NCBI RefSeq assembly: GCF_000379525.1
Contig: NZ_KB902526.1
Coordinates: 1 to 33,688 of the forward strand
DNA: 33,688 nucleotides
Source of the DNA: Lamprocystis purpurea DSM 4197
Lineage (GTDB): Bacteria; Pseudomonadota; Gammaproteobacteria; Chromatiales; Chromatiaceae
Reading direction: 5' to 3'
This document shows positions 30,516 to 33,688 of this stretch, piece after piece (position 1 is the first letter of the stretch; the number at the start of each line of letters is the position of its first letter). Under the pieces are notes generated by a model. It saw only the letters and a program-made list of their open reading frames with translations. It made no database searches and had not been told where the DNA came from. A program made the position numbers and the translations under genes.

Positions 30516-30662
30516 CACGGCGCGCCCAAGTGACCGGAATACTGAAGCGGGAAGGCGGGGGAAAAGGCGCGCGAGATGGTATAGGATTTGACGAAAATCG
30601 CCTGACCGCCGACGTGAACACCAAGTCGCCGGCGCGGCGCCCGGACCTCACTGGAGCACGCA

Positions 30663-31619
30663 ATGTCCAACACTGCCCTGCGGATGCCGAGCCTGCCCAC
30701 CGAGGACGACCTGCCCTGCGACGACGGAGAGCCCATGGAGACCTTGCGCCACCGGTTGCAGATGGAACTCCTGATCCACTCGCTCGACCCTTGGGCCCAA
30801 GCGCGCGGCGACTGTTTCGTCGGCGGCAACATGTTTCTCTATTTCAGCAGCGAGCAAGTGCGCGGCAAGGACTTTCGCGGCCCGGACTTTTTCGTCGTGC
30901 TCGGCGTGTCGCCCCGCGAACGCAAGAGTTGGGTGGTCTGGGATGAAGAGAAAGGGCCGGACCTGATCGTCGAACTGCTCTCCGAGAGCACCGCGCACAC
31001 CGACAAGACCGAGAAAAAGCGCATCTACCAGGACCGTCTGCGGGTCGCCGAGTATTTCTGGTACGACCCCTGGACTCCGGAGGACTTCGCCGGCTTCACC
31101 CTGACGGACGGGCGGTACCGACCGCTGCTGCCGCGCACCGTGGGGCGGATACCCAGTCCACTGCTGGGGCTCGACCTGTGCTGGTGGGACGGCAGTTACG
31201 GCGGTGTCGAGACCCGCTGGATTCGTTGGTCCACGCCGGATGGTCAACTGCTGCCGACCGCGGCCGAGGCTGCCATTGCCGCGGCTGAAGTGGCCCGGTT
31301 GGAGGCTGATGCGGCAAAAGCAGGGGCCGAAGTGGAGAAATCGAAGGCCGAAGTGGCGAAGTCGGAGGCTGAATTGGCGAAGTCAGAGGCTGAAGTGGCA
31401 AAGGCGAAAGCTGAATTGGCAAAGTCGGAGGCTGAAGCCGCCAACTCAGCGGCCGAAGCTGCCAAGTTGGAAGCCCAAGCGGCCAAGTCGCAGGCCGCAA
31501 CCGCTATCCGCCAACTCGACGCCGAGGCCGAGCGCGCGGCGGCGGCCGAGGCCCGCGCCCGCGCTGCCGAGGCGGAGCTGGCACGGCTGCGGATGCGCCT
31601 ACCGGACTCCGCTCGCTGA
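30663..31619 (+). CDS. Uma2-family putative endonuclease with coiled-coil tail
   Basis: A 318-residue protein. The N-terminal ~190 residues are a Uma2 (DUF820) domain of PD-(D/E)XK-like fold: GGNMFLYFSSEQVRGKDFRGPDFFVVLG (catalytic-type Asp), DLIVELLSEST (Glu), and KRIYQDRLRVAEYFWYDP. Residues 208-277 are ten Ala/Glu/Lys/Ser heptads, a long coiled coil, followed by an Ala/Arg-rich end. Uma2 proteins are very abundant in cyanobacteria and purple sulfur bacteria and are of unknown role; nuclease activity is inferred from the fold. GGAG precedes ATG 30663 by eight bases. The last 21 bases overlap the convergent DUF1848 gene. Confidence 0.85.
   Translation: MSNTALRMPSLPTEDDLPCDDGEPMETLRHRLQMELLIHSLDPWAQARGDCFVGGNMFLYFSSEQVRGKDFRGPDFFVVLGVSPRERKSWVVWDEEKGPDLIVELLSESTAHTDKTEKKRIYQDRLRVAEYFWYDPWTPEDFAGFTLTDGRYRPLLPRTVGRIPSPLLGLDLCWWDGSYGGVETRWIRWSTPDGQLLPTAAEAAIAAAEVARLEADAAKAGAEVEKSKAEVAKSEAELAKSEAEVAKAKAELAKSEAEAANSAAEAAKLEAQAAKSQAATAIRQLDAEAERAAAAEARARAAEAELARLRMRLPDSAR
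31284..31493 (+). repeat. 21-bp minisatellite inside the Uma2 gene
   Basis: Ten consecutive 21-bp units, each encoding a heptad of the form AExAKSE. The central units (31347-31430) are the most alike, for example gaagtggcgaagtcggaggc. Because each unit is one coiled-coil heptad, slippage would change the length without breaking the frame. Confidence 0.85.
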
Positions 31620-32525
31620 GCTGCCGGAAACGGCCTTGATCATCGATGCCGATTCCGGATCGCGCGCCGCGTGATTCGCCCCGGCAGCCTTGAAGCTGCG
31701 CGTGGCGTAACAATAGGCGCAGCCGAAGAGACAGGAATCGTACATACCGATATCACGGCTTTCGACACAACCGCAGGCCTGGCGTTGTCCCTTGTCCTTG
31801 GTGTGGCTGACATCAATCCCAAAGGTGTCCCGGATCAACTGGTCATCAATACACTTGCCGGGCGCAATGCCGGCCGCGGTCAGATCAATCGTCTCGGCGC
31901 AACTCTGGATTCGCAATGAATGCGCTTGCGCGATCTGCGCCAGTTGTCGCATCAGTGGTTCGTCCCCTGCGGCAGCGTAAGCCCGGTACCGGAACTCAGG
32001 CTGTTCTTCTCCCAAGCGACCCAGCCGCCGGGCCGCCTTGGCATAGGGATCGAGGATGCTGATCACGACACCGCGGGTGGCGCCGTCCAGCGCCTTCGCA
32101 ATGCGTGCGAAGTTCTCCAGATGAAAGTGGTGATCCGTTGTGCTGGACAGCAGGATCGGATCATAACGCCAGACCACCCGCTCAGGACCGATGGCGTCGG
32201 CAAGACGGCGAAAGGCAGCGGCAGCCCGGTCCAGGGGCGGCGAATGGGGATCGATGGCCGCGGGATAGTTGACCAGGGTGTACTGGAAATAAAAGCGATA
32301 GCCGCGTCCCTTCAATTCCGCGACGGCTTTCAGGAAGGGGGCGGCCCAGCGTGTCCAGAAGACCAGCAGGGTCCGCTCCGGACTCAACGCGACCCGCGAC
32401 ACCTGCTTGCTGTTGAATGGATTGGGCACGGCGCACCAGCCGGCGCGCACCCGGCGCATGAACCACTGGCCGTAGAAGGCCGGAATGTCGGTGCGGCGGC
32501 TGGTGCTGATGATGTGGGTGTTCAT
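31599..32525 (-). CDS. DUF1848 family protein
   Basis: A 308-residue protein starting MNTHIISTSRRTDIPAFYG, the characteristic start of DUF1848. It has a TIM-barrel-like body (LLVFWTRWAAPFL, GYRFYFQYTL, RVVWRYDPILLS, VVISILDPYAKAARR) and five cysteines near the C-terminus (251, 253, 265, 269, 272; CGCVESRDIG and DSCLFGCAYCYA). The cluster resembles a radical-SAM-like or Fe-S binding site. The function is unknown. The C-terminal ~25 residues overlap the Uma2 gene's end. No ribosome-binding site of note precedes ATG 32525. Confidence 0.82.
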   Translation of the reverse strand: MNTHIISTSRRTDIPAFYGQWFMRRVRAGWCAVPNPFNSKQVSRVALSPERTLLVFWTRWAAPFLKAVAELKGRGYRFYFQYTLVNYPAAIDPHSPPLDRAAAAFRRLADAIGPERVVWRYDPILLSSTTDHHFHLENFARIAKALDGATRGVVISILDPYAKAARRLGRLGEEQPEFRYRAYAAAGDEPLMRQLAQIAQAHSLRIQSCAETIDLTAAGIAPGKCIDDQLIRDTFGIDVSHTKDKGQRQACGCVESRDIGMYDSCLFGCAYCYATRSFKAAGANHAARDPESASMIKAVSGSSASGVR

Positions 32526-32591
32526 GAAAGGCGGTCGTGTGCTTCAATTATATCGTGGAACAGATATTGCTTTTGGACGTGATAACCGGAC

Positions 32592-32620
32592 GTAGGGGCG
32601 GGTTTCAAGCCCGCCCCTAC
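32592..32620. repeat. GTAGGGGCGGG hairpin repeat
   Basis: gtaggggcgggttt, one base, then aagcccgcccctac: arms complementary at 13 of 14 positions. A typical dispersed intergenic palindrome; the rest of 32526-32694 shows nothing else. Confidence 0.75.
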
Positions 32621-32694
32621 ACGAAGGTCTGTCTGGATGTCAGGTGCGAACGCTATACAAGCTGAGCGTAAACGGAGGGTCGGCGTGGTCTGGA

Positions 32695-33217
32695 TCAGGC
32701 TGATGGCCTTGTGTCCGTTCTGGCGTACGCCAAGCCGGTTTCCCACGCGGCGCTGAGCTTCGTACGCAGCGTTGATGCGATGCGGTCATCGTTTTTCGCT
32801 TGCTGCAATGTTTCGGTCATGGCTTGGGCGATGTGCTGAATGACAACCGCTGGGTTGGCAACGCCGCAAACACGCCGTCCGAACGCCATGAGCGCTTCGT
32901 TGGTCGGATAGGCCTTGGTTTGATGACGACCGCGCAGCAGTTTCAGCGCCATGGTCCTGTCTTCCAGCTCGGGACCGCCTTCGTAGCGGGTGTAGCGGTA
33001 AATGGCGGTGGTGACGACATCGAACATTGGCGCCAGCCAGGCATCGCGGGCCGAACGATACAGCAGCCCAAAGTTTTTCAAATGAGCATCGCCATTGCGC
33101 ACCATCACCGAAAAGGCGACCTGCTCGAAGAACCGAGAGGGAGCGCTTCAGCAACTGGCCGGCACTGCGATCGTCGCCGATGGCAACCTCCAGCAACGGG
33201 ATTTTGTCAGGCAGCAT
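32695..33217 (-). pseudogene. hipA: Broken hipA kinase toxin (internal deletion, frame change)
   Basis: ATG 33217 overlaps the end of hipB by 11 bases, the normal arrangement. The first ~25 codons (LPDKIPLLEVAIGDDRSAGQLLKRS) look like a HipA N-terminus. At about 33150 the similarity jumps to another frame, which continues FFEQVAFSVMVRNGDAHLKNFGLLY, the kinase catalytic loop, then APMFDVVTT and RTMALKL to a normal HipA C-terminus at 32695. A full HipA is about 400-440 residues; some 250 internal residues are missing and the halves are out of frame. The product cannot be an active kinase. A sequencing error alone could explain the frame but not the missing part. Confidence 0.8.
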
Positions 33218-33485
33218 CCTCGTCGTCCTCGTCCAGCCTGAACCGGTCAGCAACTTCCTGCATGGTCGGGAGACCGGCTTTTTCCAGCCGCATCGCGAGA
33301 CCCAGTGCCGCGAGCACCGCCATCAGCGAGGAGAGGGTGATGTCTTCGCCGCTCTCGAGGCGATAGATCACTTCACGCACCTTGCCGGCACGTTGCGCGA
33401 GATCTGTTTTTGACAGGCCGAGGGCTTGACGCCGTGCACGTATCTGCGCGCCAAGCTCATCAGGCAGGCGGATCCTGTCAGTCAT
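33207..33485 (-). CDS. hipB: HipB-like Xre-family antitoxin/repressor
   Basis: A 92-residue protein with an Xre-type HTH: LGAQIRARRQALGLSKTDLAQRAG, then VREVIYRLESGEDITLSSLMAVLAALGL. The C-terminal tail is acidic (DEDDEDAA). HipB binds operators before its own gene and holds the HipA kinase inactive. The frame is intact, although the hipA gene after it is broken. ATG 33485 is the start. An inverted repeat that overlaps the start (33474-33536) is a likely operator. Confidence 0.85.
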   Translation of the reverse strand: MTDRIRLPDELGAQIRARRQALGLSKTDLAQRAGKVREVIYRLESGEDITLSSLMAVLAALGLAMRLEKAGLPTMQEVADRFRLDEDDEDAA

Positions 33486-33536
33486 AGCTTACAGTCTTGG
33501 ACGAAAGGCGTCATTTTGCAAGTTATAACTGACAGG
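33474..33536. promoter_or_regulatory. Putative hipB operator pair
   Basis: cctgtcagtcatagct (33474-33489) and agttataactgacagg (33521-33536) are inverted copies with 14 of 16 matching positions. The second contains the perfect palindrome AGTTATAACT. The left copy covers the hipB start codon, the right one lies about 36 bases upstream, where a repressor would block the promoter. Confidence 0.6.
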
Positions 33537-33574
33537 ACGCGTCGAAATTGCGCATCAGCTGGGTGAGTGCCCGA

Positions 33575-33688
33575 CTAGCAGCCTGTCGGACTTTAGGCGA
33601 TTTCCGAATAAGACGCTATCAAGAATCAAGCTCCGTAGGAGCCCGCTTGCGGGCGACGTGACCTGCCGGAATCGCGTCATTGTGCCCC
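33575..33688. repeat. MITE-like palindromic element, copy 2 (cut by window end)
   Basis: Identical to positions 3-116 except for one base (t in place of c at the position matching 29), in the same orientation. The remainder lies beyond the window. The whole 33.5 kb segment is therefore flanked by direct copies of the element. Confidence 0.9.

Overview
The window is GC-rich DNA from a gammaproteobacterium, most likely a purple sulfur bacterium (Chromatiaceae) or a close relative. This rests on inference: a periplasm-directed [NiFe] hydrogenase with a HupH/HyaF-like factor, an Lpp/OprI-type lipoprotein, a Uma2-family protein with an Ala/Glu/Lys coiled-coil tail, many small toxin-antitoxin (TA) modules, and intergenic spaces full of palindromic repeats. 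No rRNA, tRNA, phage gene, transposase or CRISPR array was seen.

Layout. Positions 3-252 hold a compact palindromic element whose first 114 bp recur at the right edge (33575-33688), so the window is bounded by two copies of one repeat. From 0.7 to 5.7 kb come a TelA-like protein, a small coiled-coil membrane protein, hicAB, a Phd-type antitoxin with a truncated VapC toxin, a broken gene start, tumE-tumA, and a GDT1/TMEM165-type cation exporter behind a probable yybP-ykoY manganese riboswitch. From 6.1 to 10.2 kb a Cys-rich secreted protein of unknown family is divergent from a secreted multidomain GH5 glycosidase. From 10.4 to 11.5 kb there are a BrnA-like orphan antitoxin and a DUF433/DUF5615 TA pair.

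From 19.0 down to 12.0 kb (minus strand) runs a tightly packed six-gene operon: RDD, SpoIIM-like, DUF4129, DUF4350, MoxR ATPase, DUF58. Its longest gap holds eight copies of a heptamer that reads GGGG-TTC on the transcribed strand, a strong G-quadruplex candidate. Then follow a chorismate-lyase-like protein, an Lpp-type lipoprotein convergent with an L,D-transpeptidase (the enzyme class that fixes Lpp to peptidoglycan), an EF-G paralogue divergent from the transpeptidase with only 17 bp between start codons, and a large DUF2339 membrane protein.

From 30.2 down to 26.5 kb a three-gene hydrogenase operon (HupH/HyaF-like factor, Tat-exported small subunit, large subunit) is present. The small subunit has all expected Fe-S ligands but ends in an unusual CXXCH tail in place of a membrane anchor. 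The right end has a Uma2 protein with a 21-bp minisatellite, a DUF1848 protein, and a hipBA locus whose hipA is broken by an internal deletion and frame change while hipB and a putative operator remain.

The most unusual signals are the CXXCH tail of the hydrogenase small subunit, the G-quadruplex tract in the MoxR operon, a set of intergenic palindromes that share the same outer arms but carry different inner palindromes, and the tail-to-tail Lpp/L,D-transpeptidase pair with the lpp terminator inside the enzyme gene.
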